Positions 16,002 through 25,146 are shown, counted from the first letter of the stretch. The stretch: DNA of 64,000 bases from Bradyrhizobium huanghuaihaiense (GCF_007830635.1 NZ_VLLA01000009.1:1-64000); one strand, 5' to 3'. Numbers and translations: made by a program. The notes: generated by a model not told the origin, from the sequence alone.

Positions 16002-16748
16002 TCAGCGGGAGGAACGGCGCCGCGGCGTGCCCTTGGCGGCCTCCTTGACGCGATCGGCGGGGCCCAGCGCACCGGCTAGGAACAGCTTGATCGCGGTGCG
16101 CATCCGCTTTTCCGCGGATTTCATCTCGAGCGCCGTTCCGAACGTCGCCATGCGGTGGGTGTGGCCGACGACGACGTCGAGAAACACCTCGGCTGCGATG
16201 GTGGTGTCTTCGATGTCCAGCGCGCCTTGCGCCACCAGATGGTCGAAGAAGCGCGCCGTGGTGGCGACGGCCTTGAGCCAGCCTTCCTCCTTGCCGAGCT
16301 TGGCGACGTCGGGGAAGTTGATGGCCTGCGACGTCATCATGCGGCTGAAGGCGACGGCATCGGGCCCGCAGGTGAAGGTCAGCATCTCGCGCCCGATCTC
16401 GACCAGCCGCTGCTCGACCGAAATGTCCGAGGCGCTGGAGAGCTGCGTTTCCGCGGCAGCCGACAGCGGCGCAAGCCAGCGTTCGATCTCGCGCCTCAGC
16501 ACGGCCGCAAACAGGCCGCGCTTGTCGCCGTAGCGGGAATAGACGGTGGGCTTGCTGACCCGCGCCGCCTCCGCGACCGCATCGAGCGAGGTCGCGTCAA
16601 AGCCGCGGTCCAGGAACAGGCGGGTGGCGACCTCGATCAGCCGCTGGTCGCGCTCGATCGCGGCGGTCTTGGTCGGCCGCCCGCCGCGCGATTTCGGCAC
16701 CTCGCGCCGCGGCGATGCCGATCGTGATTTGGTCGCAGTCAATCCCAT
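16002..16748 (-). CDS. TetR/AcrR-family transcriptional regulator
   Basis: The N-terminal helix-turn-helix covers about residues 30-75 (RDQRLIEVATRLFLDRGFD...VSKPTVYSRYGDKRGLFAAVL), typical of AcrR-type repressors. The ~150-residue C-terminal ligand domain is unassigned. The start at 16748 follows AGGAA. ATG codons at 16778 and further upstream are open alternatives. Basic tails at both ends (KSRSASPRR and TPRRRSSR) are unusual. It lies between a PepSY gene and a patatin gene, and two similar 19-bp palindromes (15922 and 18138) flank the block. The effector is unknown. Confidence 0.88.
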   Translation of the reverse strand: MGLTATKSRSASPRREVPKSRGGRPTKTAAIERDQRLIEVATRLFLDRGFDATSLDAVAEAARVSKPTVYSRYGDKRGLFAAVLRREIERWLAPLSAAAETQLSSASDISVEQRLVEIGREMLTFTCGPDAVAFSRMMTSQAINFPDVAKLGKEEGWLKAVATTARFFDHLVAQGALDIEDTTIAAEVFLDVVVGHTHRMATFGTALEMKSAEKRMRTAIKLFLAGALGPADRVKEAAKGTPRRRSSR

Positions 16749-16878
16749 GCCCAATGATTCCTGCGCGTTGCCTGTCATTCGCTCTATATCGCGCAGGAGC
16801 GGGGGCGTCATCGCGAATCTGGCCGAATTGGCCGTATCCTCAACGGTTTCGATAGGACCTCGTTCCGTCACGACGGGC

Positions 16879-18036
16879 TCATGGGAGCGCCGAGGTCCAG
16901 GCCTGGCCGGAGGCGGCCTTCTCATATCCGTACTGATAGAGCGCCCGCATATAGGCGGTGTCGAATCCTTCCGAGGGAGCCGCGGGATAGTCGCGCGCGA
17001 TGTAGGAGAGATGGAAGCCCAGGCGGTTGCGTTTGGCGAAATCGTAGGTGGAGAAGATGATCGAGCGGGTCTGCGACTGCGTGATCGCCGACAAGCTGCG
17101 CGAGGCGACGTCGATCGTGCTGTTGGACACCAGCTCGAAATTGCGCTCGATCTTCTTGTTGACGAGGATGTAGATGTCCATCTTCGCGGTGCCCGGCAGG
17201 CGGCTGCCCTGGAACAGCAATGCTTCCGGAAGCGTCAGCACCGGTGCCGTCACGCCGCCATCGACATGCATCTCCTGGAATCTGCGGCCCTGGCCTTCGG
17301 CATCGATCATGATGGGCGGAAACACCAGCGGAATGCTGGCGGAGGCCGCCATCACGTCGCGAAACAGCTTGAGCGCCTCGGGCGTGCCGACGGCCGCGAT
17401 CTTGCCCATGTCCCAAATGGCGGTCCGCTGGGTGTCGAGATCGGTCGTCACGATCAGCAGCCTGCGGCCCCTGGCGTTCTCGCGCGCGACCTGCGCCATG
17501 ATTTCAGGCCCGACATAGCGGGCGACCAGCTCGCGCAGCCGCGTATTGCCGAACAGGCCGGAGCCGAACAGCACGCGCATGATGCTGGGATCGTTCAGGA
17601 GGCTCTCCGCGATTCCGCTGGTGTAGACCTCCTTCAGCGTGTCGTCATATTGGAAGCCGAGAAATGCAAACGGCGCGATCAGGCCGCCGGTGCTGACGCC
17701 CGAGACGACCGAGAAGGTGGGGCGAGTCCTGGCTGCGGTCCAGCCGTTGAGCACGCCGACACCGTAGGCGCCGTCGGCGCCGCCGCCGGACAGCGCCAGA
17801 TAGGTCTTCGTCGCCGTACTGGTGTCTTTCTCGAAGCTGAACTTCGTGACCGGCTCGTCGGCGTAGCGGCGGAGGCCGTCGATATCGAGCACGCGCGATG
17901 CGCTGGCCTCGGCGGCGGTATAGGGCGTGCGGGGCAGGGAGGTGCAGCCGGCCAGGGCCAGACTTAAGGCCAGGACCAGAAGTCCGGTCAGGCGGGCGGC
18001 GGTCTGCCATATCCGGTCATGCGAAGGGCCGGACAT
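16879..18036 (-). CDS. Patatin-like phospholipase lipoprotein
   Basis: The 385-residue protein has a lipoprotein signal (LALSLALAGC, lipid-modified Cys31). The patatin fold has the oxyanion loop SGGGADGAYG (83-92), the nucleophile Ser115 in GVSTG and the catalytic Asp259 in HVDGG, so it should be an active acyl hydrolase at the envelope. The start at 18036 gives the shortest clean lipoprotein signal; 18063 and a TTG at 18087 are open alternatives. A candidate TetR operator lies upstream at 18138, matching the one before the PepSY gene. Confidence 0.87.
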   Translation of the reverse strand: MSGPSHDRIWQTAARLTGLLVLALSLALAGCTSLPRTPYTAAEASASRVLDIDGLRRYADEPVTKFSFEKDTSTATKTYLALSGGGADGAYGVGVLNGWTAARTRPTFSVVSGVSTGGLIAPFAFLGFQYDDTLKEVYTSGIAESLLNDPSIMRVLFGSGLFGNTRLRELVARYVGPEIMAQVARENARGRRLLIVTTDLDTQRTAIWDMGKIAAVGTPEALKLFRDVMAASASIPLVFPPIMIDAEGQGRRFQEMHVDGGVTAPVLTLPEALLFQGSRLPGTAKMDIYILVNKKIERNFELVSNSTIDVASRSLSAITQSQTRSIIFSTYDFAKRNRLGFHLSYIARDYPAAPSEGFDTAYMRALYQYGYEKAASGQAWTSALP

Positions 18037-18137
18037 TTCGGTCGAACATGAAGCGGAGGGCATTGTCGGCGGCTGGCGATCACACAAATACGGCCGCCGG
18101 CAGATTCACCGCGGCATCTCGTCCAGGCCCCACGGTA

Positions 18138-18156
18138 AAACTACACTGTATCGTTT
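18138..18156. promoter_or_regulatory. Candidate TetR operator, site 2
   Basis: AAACTACAC-T-GTATCGTTT shares the right half-site exactly with site 1 at 15922. The downstream TTATTT is also kept. It lies between the divergent patatin and tgt genes, about 100 bases before each start. The left half is less symmetric (7 of 9). Confidence 0.55.
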
Positions 18157-18268
18157 TATTTGGCAAGCCGTGCGGAACATGAAAGTCCGCGTCAAATCTG
18201 TCCCAGTCTGACGCATCCTGTGGTTCGGGCGGGTTGATCGGCCTCGCCCGGCACGCAATAAGCACGCC

Positions 18269-19417
18269 ATGAATCTCCCCGACACCAATCTTCCCAATCA
18301 TTTCGAGCTGCTCGCCACCGATGGTGCCGCGCGCACCGGCCGCCTGACCACGCCGCACGGCGTGGTGCGGACGCCGGCCTTCATGCCGGTCGGGACCGCC
18401 GGCGCCATGAAGGGCATGCACTGGCGCGAGGTGCGCGAGGCCGGCGCCGACATCGTGCTCGGCAACACCTATCATCTGATGCTGCGGCCCGGCGCCGAGC
18501 GGATCGCAGCCCTCGGCGGCTTGCAGCGGTTCACCGGCTGGAACGGGCCGATGCTGACGGATTCCGGCGGCTTCCAGGTGATGTCGCTGGCGGACTTGCG
18601 CAAGGTCAGCGAGCACGCCGTCACCTTCCGCTCGCATATCGACGGCGCCAAGGTCGAGCTATCGCCGGAGCGCTCGATCGAGGTACAGCGCTTCCTCGGC
18701 TCCGACATCGCCATGCAGATGGACGAATGCGTGCGGCTGCCCGCCGAACGCGACGACATCGACCGCGCGATGCGGCTGTCGCTGCGCTGGGCCGAGCGCT
18801 CCAAGCGTGCCTTCGAGAGCGCGCCCGACGGCTACATGCTGTTCGGCATCGTGCAGGGCGGCGACATCCCGCAGCTTCGTCATGCCAGCGCCCAGGGCCT
18901 CGTCGAGATCGGCTTCCACGGCTACGCCATCGGCGGCCTTGCCGTCGGCGAGCCGCAGGAGGTGATGCTGGCCATGATCGACGAGACCGCGCCGATGCTG
19001 CCGAAAGAGCGGCCGCGCTATCTCATGGGCGTCGGCACGCCCGACGACATCCTCGAAGCGGTGAAGCGCGGCATCGACATGTTCGACTGCGTGATGCCGA
19101 CGCGCAATGGCCGGCATGGCGTGGCTTTCACGCGCTTCGGTCAGGTCAATTTGCGCAACGCGCGCCACGCCGACGATCCGCGCCCGCTCGATGAAGAGAG
19201 CTCATGGCCGTCGACGCGCAACTGTGCGCGCGCCTATCTCCATCATCTCGTCAAGGCGGGCGAGACGCTGGGGGCAATGCTGCTGTCCGAGATCAACGTC
19301 GCTTACTACCAGTCCCTGATGCAGGGCATCAGGGACGCGATCGCACACGGAACGTTCGATGAGTTCTATCAGCGTACGCGTGAGGATTGGGCGAGGGGCG
19401 ATATCGCCCCGCGCTGA
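18269..19417 (+). CDS. tgt: Queuine tRNA-ribosyltransferase (tRNA-guanine transglycosylase)
   Basis: TGT swaps guanine 34 of GUN anticodons for preQ1. The 382-residue length is normal. Motifs are the early TDGAARTGRL, MLTDSGGFQVMSL with the catalytic Asp near residue 95, the RSHIDGAKVELSPE block, GIVQGGD, GYAIGGLAVGE and the second Asp in MFDCVMPTRNGRHG. The zinc ligands normally present near the C-terminus are only partly visible: LRNARHADDP replaces the usual Cys-rich loop, though NCARAYLHHLVKAGE is kept. Works with queA at 12636. Confidence 0.95.
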   Translation: MNLPDTNLPNHFELLATDGAARTGRLTTPHGVVRTPAFMPVGTAGAMKGMHWREVREAGADIVLGNTYHLMLRPGAERIAALGGLQRFTGWNGPMLTDSGGFQVMSLADLRKVSEHAVTFRSHIDGAKVELSPERSIEVQRFLGSDIAMQMDECVRLPAERDDIDRAMRLSLRWAERSKRAFESAPDGYMLFGIVQGGDIPQLRHASAQGLVEIGFHGYAIGGLAVGEPQEVMLAMIDETAPMLPKERPRYLMGVGTPDDILEAVKRGIDMFDCVMPTRNGRHGVAFTRFGQVNLRNARHADDPRPLDEESSWPSTRNCARAYLHHLVKAGETLGAMLLSEINVAYYQSLMQGIRDAIAHGTFDEFYQRTREDWARGDIAPR

Positions 19418-19423
19418 GCAACG

Positions 19424-19642
19424 TCAATTGCAGACGATCCGCTGCTTGACGGCATGCTTGGTCACGAAACCGTAGCCGCAATTGTCGCAGGTCCAGAGAT
19501 AGCTGATCATGTGGTCCGAGACGTAGGCGGATGCTTCGGCGGCGACCATGGAGTCGGCACAGACGGGACAGGTGGGCAACTCGCTGCAACGCGGATCGCG
19601 GTTCAGCGCGACGGTCGACATCACTTCAGCAACTGCTGACAT
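19424..19642 (-). CDS. Small zinc-ribbon protein
   Basis: This 72-residue protein has two Cys-X2-Cys knuckles, CPVCADS and CDNCGYGF, in a single zinc-ribbon arrangement. GGGAGGTCACCACG before 19642 is a strong ribosome site and fixes the start. It is convergent with tgt, 6 bases away. No name can be given; the family is a Bradyrhizobium-type conserved hypothetical. Confidence 0.75.
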   Translation of the reverse strand: MSAVAEVMSTVALNRDPRCSELPTCPVCADSMVAAEASAYVSDHMISYLWTCDNCGYGFVTKHAVKQRIVCN

Positions 19643-19847
19643 CGTGGTGACCTCCCTGCTTTGAGACGTAAGTCTAACATAAGCAGAAGTACTTGACGAG
19701 GTCGCAACACAAACCCGCTGGCTTTTATAAAATTGCCGTCACCACGACGTGATTGCTGGCTTGCTCGCAGCCTTGGTATCGCAGCGCAAACAATCCCGTG
19801 TGCGTTGCGATAATTCGTTGCGCTGCTTCACGCGTCATGACGCTCGA

Positions 19848-20954
19848 TTACTGCGCCGCACCCTGCCGGCCAAGAGCAGGCTCGAGCACGACCGGGGTGC
19901 TGTGGCCCGAGCGGAGCCTGCGTGCGAACGAAATCCAGGGTTTCTCGACGAGGGAATATGTCATCCAGCTGACAAGGATCGAGGACGTCACGACCTCGGC
20001 AACGAAGACGAGCCATGCCAGCGGCCCGTCGCCAGGCCACGCGTACTGATGAACCCAGACCATTGCGAACGGCGACATCAGGTAGACCGAGTAGCTGATG
20101 AGGCCGACGAACGCTAGCGGACGCCAGGCCATCCGCTCGCCGAATGCGGCAAACACAATGAAAACGACGGCAGCGCTGACATAGGCCGCCGCGATCGAAT
20201 AGCTGTAGAAGAAATTGTCCTCATACGCCCCGCCATAGCGCCTGCCGGCCAGCGTGATCGCGAAGACTGCGTAGAGCGCCGTGCAGACGGCGACATGCCG
20301 CCATCGCAGCGTTCCGCCGACGACAGTGTCGCGAATGATCTTGCCGAGGAACATCGCCGAAAGGTTCAGTCCGATCTCCATCATCACCCAGGCTGCCCGG
20401 TCCTCCACCAGGACGGCGACCGCTGTCCCGGCCAGCGCGGTCGCAACGACGATCGCGACGGCGGTGAGGCGTCGGGTCAGCAGTCCTGCCGCGAAGAGAA
20501 TGGTGCAGGCGACGTAGAACAGCAGCTCGATCGTCAGCGTCCAGTAGAAGTCCCAGAGGTGACGGACCTCCAGGAAGCTCTGGAGCATCGTGATGTTGGC
20601 GACGATCTGCGACAGGGGATAGGTCCTCAACTCCACCGCCTGCATCGTGACGAGCCCGATCGCGATCGAGGTCCAGTAGGCGGGATAGAGGCGGAAGAAG
20701 CGACTGACCGCGAAGTCGTTCACGGGAGACGCGCTGGCGGGAAAGCTGAAGGGAATGACGAAGCCGCTGACGAAGAAGAACAGCGCGACGCCGAACCGGC
20801 CGAAATTCATGTAATAGCCGATCGCGTCGTGGAAGATCGAATGGTACGCGCCGGTCTGATGTTCCCGCACGATCACCTCGAGCGCGTGCTGAACGACCAC
20901 CGACAAGACGGCGATGCCGCGCAGGGTATCGATGATGGCGAGCCGTTGATGCAT
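19848..20954 (-). CDS. Acyltransferase-3 family membrane protein
   Basis: The 368-residue protein has about ten transmembrane segments. The family signature is the N-terminal LAIIDTLRGIAVLSVVVQHA with the conserved His, then FGVALFFFVSGFVI and the SRFFRLYPAYW loop. Such enzymes O-acylate exopolysaccharide, lipopolysaccharide or Nod-factor sugars in the inner membrane. The target here is unknown, as no polysaccharide genes adjoin it. Confidence 0.88.
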   Translation of the reverse strand: MHQRLAIIDTLRGIAVLSVVVQHALEVIVREHQTGAYHSIFHDAIGYYMNFGRFGVALFFFVSGFVIPFSFPASASPVNDFAVSRFFRLYPAYWTSIAIGLVTMQAVELRTYPLSQIVANITMLQSFLEVRHLWDFYWTLTIELLFYVACTILFAAGLLTRRLTAVAIVVATALAGTAVAVLVEDRAAWVMMEIGLNLSAMFLGKIIRDTVVGGTLRWRHVAVCTALYAVFAITLAGRRYGGAYEDNFFYSYSIAAAYVSAAVVFIVFAAFGERMAWRPLAFVGLISYSVYLMSPFAMVWVHQYAWPGDGPLAWLVFVAEVVTSSILVSWMTYSLVEKPWISFARRLRSGHSTPVVLEPALGRQGAAQ

Positions 20955-21237
20955 CAGGCGTTCTCTGCGCTCCCGCCGCCCGCAACGGACGTCGCCTGTC
21001 GGGAGGGTATTTGGCTAAGGCACAAGCGATGATCGGAAGGCTGGACGCTGGTCCGGCACTTCACCATGGCAATCGTGAACAGATTGACAACGGCAACGGG
21101 CAGGGCGGTAAAGTCGGGCCTCCTGCAAATGGCGGCCGGCCGGGTCACGGGATTGCCGCTTGCGTGTCGCCACAAGCTGTCTGTAACTGCGGAACAGCTG
21201 CGACAGCGGTCCAATTTGTCGCCAAAGGGAGTTCATG

Positions 21238-22215
21238 ATGGACGCATCGTCCAAAACGAGTGCAGCGCACCAACCCGGCCGCGGCCGGATCTACGATTCA
21301 ATCGTCGAGGCTTTTGGCGACACGCCGGTCGTGCGCTTGCGACGCCTGCCGGGCCAGCACGGGGTGAACGCGACGATTTTGGCAAAACTTGAATATTTCA
21401 ATCCCGCCGCGAGCGTGAAGGACCGTATCGGTGCGGCCATGATCATCGCGATGGAGAAGGCCGGCATCATCAAGCCCGACACCGTGCTGATCGAGCCGAC
21501 CTCCGGCAATACCGGCATTGCGCTCGCCTTCGTGGCGGCTTCGCGCGGTTACCGGCTCAAGCTGGTGATGCCGGAATCCATGTCGATCGAGCGCCGCAAG
21601 ATGTTGGCCTTTCTCGGCGCCGAGCTGGTGCTGACCCCGGCTGCGCAAGGCATGAAGGGCGCGATCGCCGCCGCCGAGGAGCTTCTGAAGACGACGCCGA
21701 ACTCGCTGATGCCGCAGCAGTTCAAGAATCTGGCCAATCCCGAAGTCCACCGCCGCACCACGGCCGAGGAGATCTGGAACGACACGGCCGGCAACATCGA
21801 CTTTTTCGTCGCAGGCGTCGGCACCGGCGGCACCATCACCGGCGTCGGCCAGGTGCTGAAGCCGCGCAAGCCGTCGCTGCGGGTGATCGCGGTCGAGCCG
21901 GAGGAGAGCCCGGTGTTGTCAGGCGGCCAGCATACGCCGCACAAGATCCAGGGCATCGGCGCAGGCTTCGTGCCTGACATCCTCGACCGCTCGGTGATCG
22001 ACGAGATCGTGAAGATCAACTCGACCACCGCGATCGACACCTCGCGCGCGCTGGCGCGGCATGAGGGCATTCCGGGCGGCATCTCCTCGGGCGCGGCGAT
22101 CGCCGCCGCGCTCCAGATCGGCAAGCGGCCGGAAGCTGCGGGAAAGACCATTCTGGCCATCGTGCCGTCGTTCTCGGAGCGGTATCTTTCGACAGCTCTG
22201 TTCGAGGGAATCTAG
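21238..22215 (+). CDS. cysK: Cysteine synthase (O-acetylserine sulfhydrylase)
   Basis: This PLP enzyme makes cysteine from O-acetylserine and sulfide. The 325-residue protein has the PLP lysine in NPAASVKDRIG (about Lys61), the substrate loop PTSGNTGIA and the PLP phosphate loop GVGTGGTITG. Two ATG codons are adjacent; the second (21238) is 6 bases from GGGAG and is preferred. A BrnA-like gene follows after only 3 bases, so the two should share a transcript. Confidence 0.93.
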   Translation: MDASSKTSAAHQPGRGRIYDSIVEAFGDTPVVRLRRLPGQHGVNATILAKLEYFNPAASVKDRIGAAMIIAMEKAGIIKPDTVLIEPTSGNTGIALAFVAASRGYRLKLVMPESMSIERRKMLAFLGAELVLTPAAQGMKGAIAAAEELLKTTPNSLMPQQFKNLANPEVHRRTTAEEIWNDTAGNIDFFVAGVGTGGTITGVGQVLKPRKPSLRVIAVEPEESPVLSGGQHTPHKIQGIGAGFVPDILDRSVIDEIVKINSTTAIDTSRALARHEGIPGGISSGAAIAAALQIGKRPEAAGKTILAIVPSFSERYLSTALFEGI

Positions 22216-22218
22216 GAT

Positions 22219-22458
22219 ATGGCGGATCAACCGAGACGGCCACGCACGCTTGGCGATGCCAGGACCGAGGCTGAGGCGGCGTTCAAGAAGGTGACGGCCA
22301 AGGTCGCGGCGGCGGCGCCGAAGCAGAACGCAGTTCCCGGCATCAAGGAGCAGGTCACGCTGCGCATCGACCAGGACGTGCTAGAGTTCTTCCAGGCGGG
22401 CGGCCCCGGCTGGCAGGACCGCATCAACGAAGCGCTGCGAAAGGCGGCGGGGAAGTAA
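22219..22458 (+). CDS. BrnA-like antitoxin-family protein, no adjacent toxin
   Basis: This is a 79-residue protein. Residues about 42-75 (KEQVTLRIDQDVLEFFQAGG, then GWQDRINEALRKA) match the ribbon-helix-helix domain of BrnA antitoxins, in which LRID forms the DNA-contact strand. The basic N-terminus (about 1-40) is not like canonical BrnA. No BrnT-type toxin lies on either side. It begins 3 bases after cysK and probably depends on its transcript. It may be a solitary DNA-binding protein. Confidence 0.75.
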   Translation: MADQPRRPRTLGDARTEAEAAFKKVTAKVAAAAPKQNAVPGIKEQVTLRIDQDVLEFFQAGGPGWQDRINEALRKAAGK

Positions 22459-22465
22459 GGGAGCT

Positions 22466-22552
22466 CGTCATTGCGAGCGTAGCGAAGCAATCCAGAATCT
22501 TTCCACGGGGACAGCCTGGATTGCTTCGCCGCAAGGGCTCCTCGCAATGACG
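22466..22552. repeat. Palindromic intergenic repeat, 'CGTCATTGCGAG' family, copy 1
   Basis: The ends CGTCATTGCGAG and CTCGCAATGACG are perfect inverted copies. Inner arms GAAGCAATCCAGA and TGGATTGCTTCG also pair. It lies right after the BrnA-like gene. Copy 2 is at 58896. Confidence 0.8.
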
Positions 22553-22583
22553 GAGTTTGCTGCGACACTGTCCGCACCAACGA

Positions 22584-22609
22584 AAAAGCCCGGCGCGAGC
22601 CGGGCTTTT
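22584..22609 (-). terminator. Rho-independent terminator of the caspase gene
   Basis: The stem AAAAGCCCGGC / GCCGGGCTTTT has 11 pairs with a GCGA loop, 24 bases past the caspase gene's stop, and U-rich flanks on both strands. It may also serve the plus-strand cysK transcript. Confidence 0.85.
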
Positions 22610-22632
22610 GTTTTTGAACCTGCCGTCCTGCC

Positions 22633-24072
22633 TCAACGGCGGAACATGCCGCCCATCATGCCGCCGACGACACCGCCGACGAAGGCCGCACCGGCGGCAT
22701 CGCCGGGGCTGCTGCTGCGCTGTTGAGGTGCCGGTGCCGGCGCCGGCGCGCTGCTGGCTGCGGGGGCGCTGGCACGTCGGGCCGCCTTCTGGCTGCTGTC
22801 GCTTGCGGTCGGCGGTGCGGCCACGACCTCGGAGAGCAGGGCCTTGTGCTGGGGCTTGTTGAGGTAGCCTGACGACGGATAGCCGCGCGCAGCCTGCCAG
22901 CGCTTGAGCACCACGCGGGTCTCGTCGCTGAAGACGCCGGTCTGCTTGGTGTCGAAGCCAAGCCCGGTGAGGCGACGCTGCACGTCGCGGCGCTGGTTCT
23001 TGTCGAGGCCGATCTGGTCCTCGGTGAGCTGAGAGGCCTCATCGGTAAAGGCTGCGGGATCGACGCCGGAGTTGAGCGTGCGGGTCGCGGTCGAGGGGCC
23101 GCTCTTGATAGCCGCGAGACGTGCCAGCGCCAGCGCCTTGAACTGACCGTTGGGATAGGCGGAAAGGTAGGCGTTGAGCTCTTCCGGCTTGTTGCTCTCC
23201 TTCACCGAGCGCCAGTATTCGAGCTCGACACCGTCCGAGCTTCCATTCGCCGTCGACAAGATGCCAGAAGCGGTCGGCGCCGCGTTGGCAACCTGCGTGG
23301 TCGGAGCCTGGTTGAGATATACGGCGCCGATCAGGTTGGTGTGGCCCCAGGGCAGCTGGCCCTTGTGGGTCTCTTCATTGACCTGGGCACGGACCGACGT
23401 CATCGCCTGCTGGATCTCGACGCCGGGCTTGGTGATGTTGTCGATCAGCGCGCGGGTGAACGGGCTGTTATTGCCCTCCTGGCCGTCGAGCGCGGTCTGG
23501 CCCGGGCCGGTTGCGAACGCGATCAGCGTGCCTTCGCCGGACTTCATCTCGGCAAGACCGCTCTGCACGTTGACGCTGCGGGTCGCCGAGTTCGACTTGA
23601 TCTTGGCGGCGAACGGATTGTCCCGGCAGGCATCGAGGAAGACGAGCTTGACCTTGGCATCGCCCATGGTCTGTTCGAGCGTCAGGTCGATGTTGATGGC
23701 AGCGCCCAGCTTGACGTCCATCTCCGTCTTGATGTCGGCATCGACCGGCAGCAGGTAGTTGGTGCCGCCGACGGCGATTCCGTGGCCGGCATAATAGAAC
23801 AGCGCGATATCGGAGCCCTGCGCCTTGCGACCGAAGTCGAGCAGCTTCTCCGTCATCTGGTCGCGGGAGAGATTGGAGCCCTCGATCACCTCGAAGCCGA
23901 CATTGCGCAGCGTCGCCGCCATCGTCTTGGCGTCGATCGGCGGGTTCGGCAATTGTGCGACGTTCTTGTAGGAGCCGTTGCCGACGACGAAGGCGACGCG
24001 ACGGTCCGCCTTCGCGGCACTGACCGGCAGTGCCACGCACATGAGCGAGGCGAGCAGGGTGAGATAGCGCAT
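22633..24072 (-). CDS. Secreted caspase-family protease with peptidoglycan-binding-like domain
   Basis: The 479-residue protein has a signal peptide (1-22). The caspase p20 domain starts RRVAFVVGNGSYKN and has the catalytic dyad His97 (YYAGHG) and Cys149 (DACRDNPF). After a linker, residues about 355-430 (QRRDVQRRLTGLGFDTKQTG...LKRWQAARGYPSSGYL) resemble a peptidoglycan-binding-1 domain. An Ala/Pro-rich stretch and a Gly/Met-rich tail (VGGVVGGMMGGMFRR) end the protein. The start at 24072 follows GGGGATTTCAGA. It should act in the periplasm on basic-residue substrates, as other prokaryotic caspase homologues do. Confidence 0.87.
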   Translation of the reverse strand: MRYLTLLASLMCVALPVSAAKADRRVAFVVGNGSYKNVAQLPNPPIDAKTMAATLRNVGFEVIEGSNLSRDQMTEKLLDFGRKAQGSDIALFYYAGHGIAVGGTNYLLPVDADIKTEMDVKLGAAINIDLTLEQTMGDAKVKLVFLDACRDNPFAAKIKSNSATRSVNVQSGLAEMKSGEGTLIAFATGPGQTALDGQEGNNSPFTRALIDNITKPGVEIQQAMTSVRAQVNEETHKGQLPWGHTNLIGAVYLNQAPTTQVANAAPTASGILSTANGSSDGVELEYWRSVKESNKPEELNAYLSAYPNGQFKALALARLAAIKSGPSTATRTLNSGVDPAAFTDEASQLTEDQIGLDKNQRRDVQRRLTGLGFDTKQTGVFSDETRVVLKRWQAARGYPSSGYLNKPQHKALLSEVVAAPPTASDSSQKAARRASAPAASSAPAPAPAPQQRSSSPGDAAGAAFVGGVVGGMMGGMFRR

Positions 24073-24273
24073 TCTGAAATCCCCAGAATCGAATTGCAGG
24101 CAGCAACAAATTGGCGGCGAACCTACACGAAGTGCCCGACTTCGCGCCACCAAAACGGCGGTACGTCGCGTTCAACCCGCTGCTGTGTGGCCGAATGTGC
24201 ACGATGGAGGGGCTCTCCAACGTGATCCAAATCACACGGCCACTTGGTTTTGTCGCGTGAGGCGGCGCGAGGT

Positions 24274-25146
24274 TCACTGCGCGCGAGCGGGAACCGGCGC
24301 CGGCTTCAAGTTCAGGAGATTGCCGCACAGGATCAGCGCCGCGCCGAGGACGGTCCAGGCGTCGAGCCGCTCCGAATACAGCAACCAACCTGCGGTTGCG
24401 GTCAGCGGAACCCGGAGGAAGTCCATGGGAACCACGATCGTCGCATCTGCATAGCGCATCGCGCTGGCGAGGCAGTAGTGCGAGAACGTGCCGCAGACGG
24501 CGATCACGCCGACCCAGGCCCAGGCGTAGGCCGACGGCCAGGTCCAGACCAGCAGCGTCGGCACGAAGCCCGCGACCGACTGCACCACCAGCATCCAGAA
24601 CAGGATCGACAGCGCGCTTTCGGTGCGGGTCAGAGATTTGACCAGCGCCATCGACACGCCAAATCCCATGGCGGCCCCGAGCGCGATGAGTTGGCCCGGA
24701 TTGATCTCGCCGGTGGCCGGCCGCACGATGACGATCACTCCGACGAGGCCGAGCACGATGGCGGCGATCTTCCACGGCGTCATGCGCTCGGAGAGGAAGC
24801 TCGCCGCGAGGATCGCGGTCCAGATCGGCATGGTGAATTCGATCGCCACGACCTGGCCGATCGGGATCAGCGTCAGCGCAAAGAACCAGCCGAGCTGGGC
24901 GACATAGTGCACGAGGTTGCGCGCGACGTGGTGTTGCAGGCGCGATGTCCTGAGCACCTTGAAGCCGCCGGCGCGATAGATGATCGGCGCCAGCAGGACG
25001 AAGCCCGCCAGCGACCGGATCTCCATGATCTCGAAAACGTTGAGCTCGCGTGTGGTCTCGCGCCCGGCCACCGCCATGATCAGCATCAGCGACAGCCAGC
25101 CGGCCATCCACAGTGCGGCCATCGTTTTGGACGGTGTCGTGCTCAT
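24274..25146 (-). CDS. EamA-family (DMT superfamily) transporter
   Basis: The 290-residue protein has about ten transmembrane segments in two EamA repeats (N-half from FEIMEIRSLAGFVLLAP, C-half from ALSILFWMLVVQSVAGF). EamA proteins usually export amino acids, metabolites or drugs. No substrate can be assigned. Divergent from the RidA gene at 25298, with a 150-base shared control region. Confidence 0.88.
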   Translation of the reverse strand: MSTTPSKTMAALWMAGWLSLMLIMAVAGRETTRELNVFEIMEIRSLAGFVLLAPIIYRAGGFKVLRTSRLQHHVARNLVHYVAQLGWFFALTLIPIGQVVAIEFTMPIWTAILAASFLSERMTPWKIAAIVLGLVGVIVIVRPATGEINPGQLIALGAAMGFGVSMALVKSLTRTESALSILFWMLVVQSVAGFVPTLLVWTWPSAYAWAWVGVIAVCGTFSHYCLASAMRYADATIVVPMDFLRVPLTATAGWLLYSERLDAWTVLGAALILCGNLLNLKPAPVPARAQ

